NCBI RefSeq assembly: GCF_001571045.1 | Contig: NZ_BCSV01000003.1 | Location: forward strand, 124,001-188,000 | Direction: 5' to 3' | Length of the DNA stretch: 64,000 nucleotides | DNA from: Curtobacterium ammoniigenes NBRC 101786 | GTDB lineage: Bacteria; Actinomycetota; Actinomycetes; Actinomycetales; Microbacteriaceae | Part shown: one piece after another, positions 9,769-18,318 of the stretch | Numbering within the stretch: position 1 is the stretch's first letter | Layout: each line of letters starts with the position of its first letter | Notes under the pieces: model-generated | What the model was told of the DNA's origin: nothing | What the model saw: only the letters and a program-made list of their open reading frames with translations | Databases searched by the model: none | Position numbers and translations under genes: made by a program

Positions 9769-9800
9769 GGTTGCCGCCGCCCCGTGGGACGGCGGCAACC
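9769..9800 (-). terminator. Terminator hairpin downstream of NADH dehydrogenase gene
   Basis: An 11-base-pair inverted repeat GGTTGCCGCCG / CGGCGGCAACC with a ten-base loop lies 20 bases past the stop codon of the minus-strand gene. It is symmetrical and may also stop plus-strand transcription. Confidence 0.7.
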
Positions 9801-9820
9801 GAGTTACTGTCTGCGGACGA

Positions 9821-11149
9821 TCAGCTCTTCGCCGCGTCGACGAATGCGCGCCGCGGGTCGGATTCCTTGATCATGGACGTGGTTCCGCGTCCGGCGAGCG
9901 CGCCGGTCACCCACCCGACCGCAATTCGGATCTTTCGGTTCAGGGTCGGCATCGCATACACGTGGTACAGGCGATGGGTCATCCACGCCGGGAGGTTCGT
10001 CATCTTGACGCCCTTGATGTTGGCGGCGCCCTTCCCGATCCCGTAGGAGGCGACCGTCCCGATCGACTCATGGCGGTATTCCACGATCGGGGCGCCGGTG
10101 ATCGTCGCCACGACGTTCTCGGCAGCGACGACGGCCTGCCGGACAGCGTTCTGCGCATTCGGCGGGTAGTACGCGGGCTGCTTCTCCGCCGTCAGGTCCG
10201 GCACCTGCGCGACATCGCCGAGGCCCCACACGCCCGGGACGACTTCGTGCGTCTCTTCGTTCTCGACCTGCAGCTTCGCGTTGCAGGCGAGGTGGCCCTT
10301 CGGTCCCCGCGGAAGATCAGTGGCGTCGAGGAGCGGGTTCGGCTTCACACCAGCGGTCCAAACGATGAGTCCGGCGGCGAACTCGTCACCATCGGAGAGC
10401 TTGACGACGCCGCCCTCGCAGCTCGGCATCGTGGTCTTCAGCCGCACGTCGATGCCGCGAGCACGGAGCGACTCGAGCGTCCACTTGGACAGCTCCGGCC
10501 CGACCTCCGGCGCCACGCGGTCGAGCGCGTCGATGAGAATCCATCGGGGCTGCTCCCCGGCGAGCGACGGATACGAGGCGATCGCTGCATGCGAGACGTC
10601 GAACAGCTCGCCGATCGCCTCCACGCCGGTGTAGCCGCCGCCGATGAATATGCTCGTCAGCAGGCGGCGGCGCTCGTCCTCGTCGCGCGTCGCAGCAGCC
10701 TTCGCGATGTTGTCGAGGAGCTTCGACCGAACGTATGCAGCTTCTTCGACGCTCTTGAACCCGACGGCCTGCTCGGCGAGTCCGGGGGTCGGGAAGACCC
10801 GGGTCACGGAGCCGAGCGCGACGACGAGCTGGTCATAGCTCAGCGTTCGATCATCGCCCCCGGCCGTCGAGACCGAGACCGTCTTATCGGCCGCAGAGAC
10901 TCCTGTCACGCGACCTTGGATGACGCGCGTCTTGCGCATCGCCTTCCGGAGTTCAACCGTGACATCGATCGGGGCGATGTGACCACCCGCGACCTCCGGG
11001 AGGAAGGGCAGGTAGGTGAAGTACGTGTTCTGGTCGACGAGAGTGATCCGCATCGGCACCGTCGCTGCGCGCTTCTGCAGGTGCTGGACCGTGGTGTAGC
11101 CGGCGGAACCGCCGCCGAGGACGAGGACGTGAGGGATCGAGTCAGCCAT
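9821..11149 (-). CDS. ndh: Type II NADH:quinone oxidoreductase (NDH-2), FAD-dependent
   Basis: NDH-2 transfers electrons from NADH to the quinone pool without proton pumping. The protein is 442 residues. The FAD-binding Rossmann motif LGGGSAG is at residues 11-17. The second dinucleotide motif FIGGGYTGVE is mid-protein (about 168-177), and the FAD-contacting VWGLGDVAQVP is at about 308. The C-terminal region contains PAWMTHRLYHVYAMP, a likely membrane-association element. Single-copy arrangement with its own terminator suggests a monocistronic unit. A TAGACC sequence near the expected leaderless position upstream misses the consensus at its last base. Confidence 0.9.
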   Translation of the reverse strand: MADSIPHVLVLGGGSAGYTTVQHLQKRAATVPMRITLVDQNTYFTYLPFLPEVAGGHIAPIDVTVELRKAMRKTRVIQGRVTGVSAADKTVSVSTAGGDDRTLSYDQLVVALGSVTRVFPTPGLAEQAVGFKSVEEAAYVRSKLLDNIAKAAATRDEDERRRLLTSIFIGGGYTGVEAIGELFDVSHAAIASYPSLAGEQPRWILIDALDRVAPEVGPELSKWTLESLRARGIDVRLKTTMPSCEGGVVKLSDGDEFAAGLIVWTAGVKPNPLLDATDLPRGPKGHLACNAKLQVENEETHEVVPGVWGLGDVAQVPDLTAEKQPAYYPPNAQNAVRQAVVAAENVVATITGAPIVEYRHESIGTVASYGIGKGAANIKGVKMTNLPAWMTHRLYHVYAMPTLNRKIRIAVGWVTGALAGRGTTSMIKESDPRRAFVDAAKS

Positions 11150-11181
11150 GCATCAGGTCTACCCGGAACCTGGGGCGCGAG

Positions 11182-11430
11182 TCACGCCTCCGCGCCGGGC
11201 TCGACGGTATCGGGATGCTTCCGCCCCGCACGACGGTGCTCCTGGAGGCGCCACCACGCCGTCTCGGCGAGTTCCGGACCGGTATAGACGCCGTGCGCGG
11301 TTCGGTGCGACTCGATCAGCGAGAACCGTCGGAGCCGGTAGCCGCCCCCGAACCGGTCGATGATTGCCTCCGGCCGGTCATCGACAGAGCGTTTGACGAA
11401 CCAGGTGCGGTCGTCGACCGGGTCGATCAT
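11182..11430 (-). CDS. Conserved-looking 82-residue protein coupled to a helicase
   Basis: I do not recognise this protein. It has 82 residues, no cysteines and no signal peptide, and is rich in Arg and aromatic residues (WFVKRSVDDRPEAIIDRFGG; TAWWRLQEHRRAG). Its ATG overlaps the stop of the helicase gene by four bases (ATGA), so it is the second gene of a coupled pair. The basic, aromatic composition would suit nucleic-acid or protein binding, but that is inference only. It could be an accessory factor for the helicase. Confidence 0.72.
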   Translation of the reverse strand: MIDPVDDRTWFVKRSVDDRPEAIIDRFGGGYRLRRFSLIESHRTAHGVYTGPELAETAWWRLQEHRRAGRKHPDTVEPGAEA

Positions 11431-13253
11431 CGTCGGCCGCCGATCCGGGACCGGAGGACGTCGATCCGACGCTGGATCTGCTCCGTGCTCGCCTGCGCGA
11501 CTGCGGGACCACCGCTGATCCGTCTGAGCTCGGCGTGGATCGCGCTGTGCGGCTCGTTGGAGTGCCTCGACCAGATGGAGACCAGCCGATGGAGCTCGCT
11601 GCGCTGTTCCTTCAGGGTGAGATAGAGCGGACGACTCTCGTCGGTGGTGGCGGATCGTGGCTGTCCGTCTTTTGCGGAGCGGCGCGCCTGTTTCGCCTGC
11701 CGCGCTCGGAGCAGGTCGCGGACCTGGTCCGGTTCGAGGAGACCCGGTATGCCGATGAAGTCGAGCTCCTCGAGCGACCCGATCTCGCCGCCGGAGCCGA
11801 ACTCGCCACCGTCGTAGAGCACCCGGTCGAACGACGCTTGCGAGTCGAGCGCCTGAAAGGGGCTGAGCTCGAGCAGGCTCTCGGAGGCGCGCTCCTCGCG
11901 GTTGGCGGCGTCGACGAGGGCATCCTCGGGTGAGAACATCCCGTCGTCGGCGTTCTTCGGCCGGTCGAGTGCGTGGTCGCGCTCGAGTTCGAGACTGGCG
12001 GCGAGGGTCATGAGTCCGGGGACGCTGGGGAGGAACACCGATGCCGTTTCGCCGCGTCGTCGAGCGCGGACGAAGCGTCCGATGGCCTGTGCGAAGAACA
12101 GGGGCGTGCTCGCGCTGGTCGCGTAGACGCCGACGCAGAGCCGGGGGACGTCCACCCCTTCGGAGACCATCCGGACGGCGACCATCCACCTGGAGGTGTC
12201 GGCGGCGTACGCGGCGATCCGACCGGAGGATGCCGGCTCGTCGGACAGGACCACGGTCGGCCGCTCCCCCGTGATCCGTTGCAGCATTCGCGCGTAGGCG
12301 CGCGCTGCGGTGGTGTCGGTGGCAATGACGAGGCCACCGGCGTCGGGAACGCCTCGGCGGACCTCCGTGAGCCGTTTGTCGGCGGCGGAGAGCACCGCCG
12401 GCATCCACTCACCGTCTGGGGAGAGCGCGGTGCGAAGCGCTTGCGCGGTGATGTCCTTCGTCACCGGCTCGCCGAGCGTCGCGCTCATCTCGTCGCCCAT
12501 GCGGGTCTTCCAGCGCATCTGTCCCGCGTAGGCCATGAACAGGACCGGTCGGACGACGCCGTCCTGGAGCGCTCGGCCGTACCCGTACGAGTAGTCGGCG
12601 ACGGAGGTGCGGATACCCTCCTCGTCCGGCGCGTACTGCACGAACGGAATGGCATTCGTGTCGCTTCGGAACGGCGTACCGGACAGGGAGAGCCGGCGGG
12701 TCGCAGCGCCGAACGCTTCGCGGATCCCGTCACCCCAGGTGAGGGCGTCACCGCCGTGGTGCACCTCGTCGAGGATCACCAGGGTGTGCGCGGCAGCGGT
12801 GATGCGGCGGTGCACGTCGGGATTCATGCCGACCTGCGCGTAGGTGATGGCGATGCCCTGGTAGTGCGCCCCGAACATGCCATCGGCGTTTCGGAACGTC
12901 GGATCGAGTCGGATGCCCACCCGGTCGGCCGCGTCGGCCCACTGACGTTTCAGGTGCTCGGTCGGTGCGACGACGACCACGCGTTCGACGGTGCCGCGGG
13001 CGAGCAGTTCCGTGGCGAGTCGGAGCGCGAACGTCGTCTTCCCGGCGCCGGGCGTCGCTGCCGCGAGGAAGTCACGTGGTTCGCGCTCGAAATAGCGCGT
13101 GAGCGCTTCGACCTGCCATGCGCGGAGCTTCGACGCCGTGCCCCATGCTGCCCGATCGGGGAACGCGGGCGAGAGGTGCTCGGCGGCCGCGTTGCCGGCC
13201 GCCGCGGGTGTGCCGTCGGTCGCGGGTTCGTCGATTCCGTCCGGTGCGCTCAC
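11427..13253 (-). CDS. DEAD/DEAH-box superfamily 2 helicase
   Basis: This SF2 helicase-like ATPase has 608 residues. Motif I (Walker A) is TPGAGKT at 67-73, motif Ia lies in VVVVAPTEHLKRQW, motif II is DEVHH (162-166) and motif III is SGTPFR (191-196). Motif V lies in VAVRMVSEGVDVPRL and motif VI in QAIGRFVRARRRGE. The layout resembles the XPB/RecG-like helicases often found singly in Micrococcales genomes; the substrate is unknown. The GTG start is backed by TAGACT 8 bases upstream. It lies directly downstream of dinB on the same strand, which hints at DNA repair without proving it. Confidence 0.87.
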   Translation of the reverse strand: MSAPDGIDEPATDGTPAAAGNAAAEHLSPAFPDRAAWGTASKLRAWQVEALTRYFEREPRDFLAAATPGAGKTTFALRLATELLARGTVERVVVVAPTEHLKRQWADAADRVGIRLDPTFRNADGMFGAHYQGIAITYAQVGMNPDVHRRITAAAHTLVILDEVHHGGDALTWGDGIREAFGAATRRLSLSGTPFRSDTNAIPFVQYAPDEEGIRTSVADYSYGYGRALQDGVVRPVLFMAYAGQMRWKTRMGDEMSATLGEPVTKDITAQALRTALSPDGEWMPAVLSAADKRLTEVRRGVPDAGGLVIATDTTAARAYARMLQRITGERPTVVLSDEPASSGRIAAYAADTSRWMVAVRMVSEGVDVPRLCVGVYATSASTPLFFAQAIGRFVRARRRGETASVFLPSVPGLMTLAASLELERDHALDRPKNADDGMFSPEDALVDAANREERASESLLELSPFQALDSQASFDRVLYDGGEFGSGGEIGSLEELDFIGIPGLLEPDQVRDLLRARQAKQARRSAKDGQPRSATTDESRPLYLTLKEQRSELHRLVSIWSRHSNEPHSAIHAELRRISGGPAVAQASTEQIQRRIDVLRSRIGGRR

Positions 13254-13261
13254 TGCACGGG

Positions 13262-13267
13262 AGTCTA
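13262..13267 (-). promoter_or_regulatory. Putative -10 element for leaderless helicase transcript
   Basis: TAGACT lies 8 bases before the GTG, in the 62-base gap after dinB. Confidence 0.4.
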
Positions 13268-13315
13268 CCGGCGCCCTCCCCGGCGGAACCGCAGACCGCA
13301 CGCGGTGCGGATCCG

Positions 13316-14569
13316 TCACTGGCCGTCCTGTCGCGCATGCGGCGCATGCTCGGGGGCTGGAGTGGATCGAACCAATGAGGCGGGCCGCAGCGCGCCGGAT
13401 CCGAACCGTGCAGTGACGGCATCGACGGTGGTCTCGGTGTCGCGCCACGGCTCGTCGTCGTCCCACAGCGCGTCACTCGCTGACGATGGCACGAGGTTCT
13501 CGCCACGCACACCGACGAGGCGAATGCGCTGACCCGGTTCCCGGAGCGCGTCGAAGAGTTCGAGCGATTCGCGGTAGAGCCTGCGCGCAACATCCGTCGG
13601 CTCCGAGAGCGTGCGTGACCGGGTGATCGTGGTGAAGTCCGCGAAGCGGATCTTCAGCGCAATCGTCCGCGCCTGCACAGACGCCGCTCGCATACGGGCG
13701 GCGACCTTGCCCGAAAGGCGAAGGAGCTCCCGTGCGACGTCGTCGCGTGTGAGGAGATCGGTGCCGAAGGTCGACTCGTTGCCGATGGATTTCTCCGGAG
13801 CGCGCGCTTCGACCTCGCGCGGATCGCGCCCCCACGCGAGAGCAAGGAGACGAGTGGCGCCCGCCTGCCCGATCGCGGGACGAAGGGCCGATTCCGGCGT
13901 CCGGGCGAGATCTCCGATCGTCCGGATCCCGCGTCGCTCGAGCACCTCGGCAGTGCGGGCCCCGACGCCCCAGAGCGCCGACACCGGCTGTGGGTGAAGG
14001 AACGCGATGGTGTCGGCGGCCGGAACGACGAGGAGTCCATCTGGCTTCGCTCGGCTCGACGCAAGTTTCGCGACGAACTTCGTCGACGCGGCGCCCACCG
14101 AGCACCGGAGGCCTGTCGCTCCCAGCACGGCGGCGCGGATCGCGTGCCCGATACGGTACGGGGTTCCGGAGAGACGGAGCGCGCCGGCGACATCGAGGAA
14201 GGCCTCATCGATGCCGAGCCGCTCCACCCTGGGCGTGAACTCCTCGAACACGGCCATGACCCGGCGCGACTGCTCCGTGTACTTCTCGAAGTGCGGCTCG
14301 ACGATCACCGCCTGCGGGCAGCGGCGACGGGCGACGGACATCGGCATCGCCGAGTTGACGCCGAAGCGACGTGCCTCGTACGTGGCGGCGGTGACCACCG
14401 AACGGTCGGAGTCGTGCCCGACGATCACCGGCCGGCCCACGAGATCAGGCCGGTCGAGCAGTTCGACGGAGGCGAAGAACGCGTCCATGTCCACGTGCAG
14501 GATCGTCGCGCTGACGTCGTCCGTCGGTGCCGCGGTGACGAGCCGCGTGCTGCCATCCTGCTTACTCAC
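13316..14569 (-). CDS. dinB: DNA polymerase IV (Y-family translesion polymerase)
   Basis: DinB performs error-prone bypass of damaged bases. The protein is 417 residues from the GTG start. The first catalytic aspartate is Asp27 in HVDMDAFFASVE, and the second acidic pair is Asp121-Glu122 in LGIDEAFLDV. The thumb and little-finger domains follow, with KSIGNESTFGTDL typical of the family. No C-terminal QxxLF clamp-binding motif is obvious, so clamp contact may use an internal site. I see no LexA-type palindrome upstream. A tandem repeat array occupies the upstream gap. Confidence 0.93.
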   Translation of the reverse strand: MSKQDGSTRLVTAAPTDDVSATILHVDMDAFFASVELLDRPDLVGRPVIVGHDSDRSVVTAATYEARRFGVNSAMPMSVARRRCPQAVIVEPHFEKYTEQSRRVMAVFEEFTPRVERLGIDEAFLDVAGALRLSGTPYRIGHAIRAAVLGATGLRCSVGAASTKFVAKLASSRAKPDGLLVVPAADTIAFLHPQPVSALWGVGARTAEVLERRGIRTIGDLARTPESALRPAIGQAGATRLLALAWGRDPREVEARAPEKSIGNESTFGTDLLTRDDVARELLRLSGKVAARMRAASVQARTIALKIRFADFTTITRSRTLSEPTDVARRLYRESLELFDALREPGQRIRLVGVRGENLVPSSASDALWDDDEPWRDTETTVDAVTARFGSGALRPASLVRSTPAPEHAPHARQDGQ

Positions 14570-14589
14570 TCGGCGATGATCCCAGCATC

Positions 14590-14679
14590 CACCGACAGCG
14601 CGTTGCGCACCGACACCGCGCAGCCCCACCGACACCGCACAGCGCGCCGACACCGCGCAGCGCGCCGACAGCGCACGCC
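14590..14679. repeat. Five tandem copies of an 18-bp repeat
   Basis: Units resembling CACCGACACCGCGCAGCG begin at 14590, 14608, 14627, 14645 and 14663, with one extra base after the second unit. The array fills most of the 129-base gap between the end of the FUSC gene and the start of dinB, so it lies in the dinB upstream region. Confidence 0.85.
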
Positions 14680-14698
14680 CCGACGCCGCCGCATCCCC

Positions 14699-17146
14699 TC
14701 ATCTCCGGCCCGACCCCCCGTCGTTGCGCGCGCCGCGCTGGACCCGCACCGGCTGGGTGGCGAGCCGCTCCCCCGGACGCGCCCCGAGCCTCCCGGCCAG
14801 GAGGCGCGCCGACCGTCGAGCGCGCGCAGTCGGCGCGTCCGCCGCAGACGACGCTCCGGCGACCGCCATGCCGTACGCGTCCGCAAGCACGGCAAGGGCG
14901 TCGTCGATCCGCGCGAGGAGGTGCAGCCGCGCCGTGAACGGCTCGTGTCCGCCGTCCGGTCCGAGCGCGCGTTCCGCATCGTCGAGGAGGCCGCTCGCGC
15001 GCACCCATCGCTGCCCGTCGTCGGTACCGGGATCCGGGTGCCGGCCGCCGATGACCCCGGACAACGCATCGATGGAGGATGCCAAGACGCCGACCGCTTC
15101 CGCGAGCCGGTCTCGCGCGGCGGGCGGGACATCGGCGAGGCCGCCGCGGGCGCGACCGGCGAGCTCTCGTGCGATGGCGGCCACCGATTCCAACGTCGTC
15201 CGGGTGATCCCGTCGCGCTTCGCTCGACCACCGGTCGGCACTCGGACGACCGGCTTCAGCACCGCGTCGAGCTGATACGTCGCCGCATCGATCGCGAGCG
15301 AACGGGTCAGGAGGTCCGGGTCGGGTCGATCGGCCGCGTCACCCACCTGCGGGGCTCGTTCCGCGCCGCCGACCGCCAGCACGAACGCACGGAGCGCGCC
15401 GAGCTGGCGGCGCACCGCGCTCCGGATGAGCGTGTTCGTGGTGACCGGGAGCACGAGCGTCGTCACCAGCACCGCCGCGGCGGCGCCGAGGAGGTTTTCA
15501 GCGATCCGAAGCGGGATCAGCGCGTCGGAGAACGTGCCCGAGAACGCGTAGACCTGGCAGAGGACGACCACGAGCGCGCCGGCCCAGAGCGCGTAGACGC
15601 CGCCGAATCCGTAGGTGCCGATCGCGAGCGCAACCACCACGATGGCGAGCGACAGCGCCGGATGGGCGGTCCCCAGGAGGGCCACCAGTCCGATCCCCGC
15701 GATGCCGCCGAGGAGGTTTCCGACCACCCGCTGCACCGCCTTCCGCACGCGCTCGTGCGTCGTATTGGTGCCGATGATGATCACCATCACGCCGACGACA
15801 CCCCAGTAATAGCGACTGCCACCGACCGCCAGCGCGATCGGTTCGGTGATCGCCACCGCGAGCGCCGCCTGGATTCCCGCGCGGAAGGGCGCGGAGACGC
15901 GGGGCACGCGGCGCCACGGACCGGCCAGTCCCCCGCCGGCGAGGACGTCCTCGAGGACCGGCGGTGCTCCCTTGGGGCGACCGTTGAAGAGCTCGACGGC
16001 AGAACTGAACGGCACGGTCCCGCCGGAACGAGGGACGGTCTCCCGGAACGCCCGCCACGCCGCACCGACGGTGGCGAGGTCGCCGAGCTGCAGCGCGATC
16101 CGATGCACGGTGTGGCGCAGGAGCGCACCGCCGTCCTGGCCCGATGGAGTCACGTCGAAGCGCGTGATCAGGAGTCGTGCCGCATCGTCGCCGCGGACGT
16201 TCCCGCCCGCGAGGACGACCGCGTACGCCCGCCGCACGGCGCTCCGCACGTCCGCCGCGGCGCCGGTACGGACCAATGCGTCCGCGCTGCGGCCCAGGCC
16301 GTCCACCGCCTGATGCGTATCGAACAGGAGGCGGTGCAACGCGCCCGCCGTGTCGCCCGGATCCGTGCTCATCGGGTCGGCGAGCAATCCGTCCGCGGTG
16401 AGTGCGACCTCCTGCAGACGGTCGAGGCGACGGCGCAGGCGCCGTCGCGCGCGCCGGAGCGCCCGCGGGTCTTCGGCACCGAGCACGGTCACGGCCGCAG
16501 TGAGCACGGCGACCGACCATCCCACGAGCGCGCGCCGGGTCCGTCGAAGCGCACGGTACGGCGATGGCCGGAACAGCAGACTCCGCAGCAGGATGGTGAC
16601 CGCGAGGGACCCGGCGGCGATCGCAGAGAGCACGGGCAACCCGGTCGTCGGGATCGGCAGCAGCAGGCCGCACAGGTATCCCATGAAGAGCACCATGCTG
16701 GCGTCCTGCCCCCACGGCACCCACCCCCGGAGCGCGAACTGCGCGAAGAGCAGGACGACGATCACGATGAGCTCCACCACCCGGACGTCGTGCAGCGCCA
16801 TGCTCACGGACAGGGCGACGACGAATGGGACGACGGCGACGGCCGTGCGGAGCGCGATGCGTCTCGCGGTGTCGTCCGCGATGAGTTGACACGTGACGAA
16901 GGCGGGTTCGGCGCCCACAAGGAGTCCGACGATCGGCGGCAGTCCGAGCGCTGAGGCGATCGCCCACCCCACGAGCATGCCCGCGGACATACAGACCGCG
17001 ACCCGCAGCGCGAGCAGCGTGCGCGTGAGTCCGATGTCGGCCATGAGGACGCGGTCCCACAGGTGCGCGATCCGCGACCGATCCCGCGCCCGCGGTTCCG
17101 CGGCGACGAGATAGCCGTCGGGAGATCCCGAATCGCGACCGATCAT
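14699..17146 (-). CDS. FUSC-family integral membrane protein (putative aromatic-acid exporter type)
   Basis: This large membrane protein has 815 residues and the FUSC layout. A first cluster of hydrophobic helices lies at about residues 35-185, and a soluble central domain at about 190-425. A second cluster at about 430-570 contains YYWGVVGVMVIIIGTNT and GNLLGGIAGIG, and a soluble C-terminal domain follows. Relatives include AaeB and YccS-type proteins, some of which export aromatic acids; the substrate here is unknown. The ATG overlaps the stop of the acyl-CoA dehydrogenase (ATGA), so the two are translated together. Confidence 0.85.
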   Translation of the reverse strand: MIGRDSGSPDGYLVAAEPRARDRSRIAHLWDRVLMADIGLTRTLLALRVAVCMSAGMLVGWAIASALGLPPIVGLLVGAEPAFVTCQLIADDTARRIALRTAVAVVPFVVALSVSMALHDVRVVELIVIVVLLFAQFALRGWVPWGQDASMVLFMGYLCGLLLPIPTTGLPVLSAIAAGSLAVTILLRSLLFRPSPYRALRRTRRALVGWSVAVLTAAVTVLGAEDPRALRRARRRLRRRLDRLQEVALTADGLLADPMSTDPGDTAGALHRLLFDTHQAVDGLGRSADALVRTGAAADVRSAVRRAYAVVLAGGNVRGDDAARLLITRFDVTPSGQDGGALLRHTVHRIALQLGDLATVGAAWRAFRETVPRSGGTVPFSSAVELFNGRPKGAPPVLEDVLAGGGLAGPWRRVPRVSAPFRAGIQAALAVAITEPIALAVGGSRYYWGVVGVMVIIIGTNTTHERVRKAVQRVVGNLLGGIAGIGLVALLGTAHPALSLAIVVVALAIGTYGFGGVYALWAGALVVVLCQVYAFSGTFSDALIPLRIAENLLGAAAAVLVTTLVLPVTTNTLIRSAVRRQLGALRAFVLAVGGAERAPQVGDAADRPDPDLLTRSLAIDAATYQLDAVLKPVVRVPTGGRAKRDGITRTTLESVAAIARELAGRARGGLADVPPAARDRLAEAVGVLASSIDALSGVIGGRHPDPGTDDGQRWVRASGLLDDAERALGPDGGHEPFTARLHLLARIDDALAVLADAYGMAVAGASSAADAPTARARRSARLLAGRLGARPGERLATQPVRVQRGARNDGGSGRR

Positions 17147-18294
17147 GCCGGAAGCGGACCGAGGAGGCTCGTCGCGATCGTTCGCGCCGCCGAATCCCGC
17201 GACGACGGGTGGAACTGTCCCGCGCGCACATCGCGAGCGAGGCGGCTCAGCTCGTTGGTCGCGCTGAAGGATCCGCCCCCGACCACGCGGAGTGCTTCGT
17301 CAACGACGCGTGCCGCCGCGTCGACGGTCCGGGCCTTCGTTCCGACGAGAAGCGGGAACCACCGCCCTCCGTGATCGACGAGCTCGTCGACATCGCGCGC
17401 AAGCGCGTCGACCTGGAGCGCAACCGCGTCAGCGGTGCTCCGCATGTCCGCAAGCCCCCGCCGAATGTCCGGGTCGAGCGCCCGCGGCGAGCCGTCGAAC
17501 GCCGTCCGGTGCCCGACCTGCTCGACCGCCAGGTCGACCGCGCGGTCCGCGATACCCACATAGACCGCGGCGATGAGCAGCTCAAAGGCGGCGAAGATGC
17601 CGAAGATCAGCGGATCCGCGGTCGGGCCGACAGGCAGGCTCCGCACCATCCGGTCTGCGGGCACGTGCAGGCCGTCGAGTCGCGTGGTGCGGCTCTGCGT
17701 CGCCCGCATGCCGAGCGTGTTCCAGTCGTCGGCCATCGAATGCCCGGCATCCGATCGGACCGCGAACCCGTGCACGAGCTGCGGGTCGGCCCCCGTCGTG
17801 TCCTTCCCGAAGACGCTGAGGACGTCCCACGCGACGGACGCGGACGTGAACACCTTCGTGCCCGTGAACCGGTATCCGCCCGACCCGTCCGGTTCGGCCA
17901 CCGTCGCGGAGTCGAACAGCACGCGGTCGTTCCCTGGCTCGCTCACACCGAACGCGAGCAGTCGGTCGTCCGCCGCCCAGTCGAGGACGCACTGGAGGAA
18001 CGACTCGCCCCTCGCTGTCACGGCGCGCGCCGCCTGCACCCACACCTGGTGCATACCGAGCGCGAGCCCCGTCGCCGGAGCGGCCATCGCGAGGGTCCGC
18101 TGTACACGCGCCATCGCTCGGAGGCCCAGCCCCGCGCCTCCCGAACTGACCGGAACGCCGAGTCGGAGATAGCCGGCAGCGCGCAGCTCGTCGAGATCCT
18201 CCTCGCAGAAGCGGTTGTCGGCGTCGTAGCCGGGGGCGCGGGCCGCGATCCGGCCGAGGAGCTCGTCGCTGAGGACGGGTTTTGCGGGGTCCAT
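17143..18294 (-). CDS. Acyl-CoA dehydrogenase family flavoprotein
   Basis: This FAD enzyme of 383 residues has the acyl-CoA dehydrogenase fold: an N-terminal helical domain, a middle beta domain with FGVSEPGNDR and FTGTKVFTSAS, and a C-terminal helical domain. It is shorter and more divergent than classical fatty-acid members and has no obvious catalytic glutamate at the usual site. A flavin monooxygenase-type relative (DszC or HpaB-like) is therefore possible. The ATG start has TAGTCT 6 bases upstream. It diverges from the SGNH hydrolase and is coupled to the FUSC gene. Confidence 0.8.
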   Translation of the reverse strand: MDPAKPVLSDELLGRIAARAPGYDADNRFCEEDLDELRAAGYLRLGVPVSSGGAGLGLRAMARVQRTLAMAAPATGLALGMHQVWVQAARAVTARGESFLQCVLDWAADDRLLAFGVSEPGNDRVLFDSATVAEPDGSGGYRFTGTKVFTSASVAWDVLSVFGKDTTGADPQLVHGFAVRSDAGHSMADDWNTLGMRATQSRTTRLDGLHVPADRMVRSLPVGPTADPLIFGIFAAFELLIAAVYVGIADRAVDLAVEQVGHRTAFDGSPRALDPDIRRGLADMRSTADAVALQVDALARDVDELVDHGGRWFPLLVGTKARTVDAAARVVDEALRVVGGGSFSATNELSRLARDVRAGQFHPSSRDSAARTIATSLLGPLPA

Positions 18295-18300
18295 GACAGA

Positions 18301-18306
18301 AGACTA
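18301..18306 (-). promoter_or_regulatory. Putative -10 element for leaderless acyl-CoA dehydrogenase transcript
   Basis: TAGTCT lies 6 bases before the ATG. It overlaps by two bases the opposite-strand element of the SGNH gene, so the two promoters probably exclude each other. Confidence 0.5.
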
Positions 18307-18310
18307 ATTT
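18305..18310 (+). promoter_or_regulatory. Putative -10 element for leaderless SGNH hydrolase transcript
   Basis: TAATTT lies 8 bases before the GTG chosen for the SGNH hydrolase, in a 24-base gap shared with the divergent gene. Confidence 0.45.
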
Positions 18311-18318
18311 TCGGAGGC

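Noticed and set aside
14590-14679. The 18-bp array as a CRISPR
   Set aside because: Units are contiguous with no spacers and are too short. No cas gene is near.
13994-16954. A 986-codon open frame on the plus strand
   Set aside because: It lies antisense to dinB and FUSC, is Arg/Asp/His-rich low-complexity, and has no motif. It is a shadow caused by high G+C third positions.
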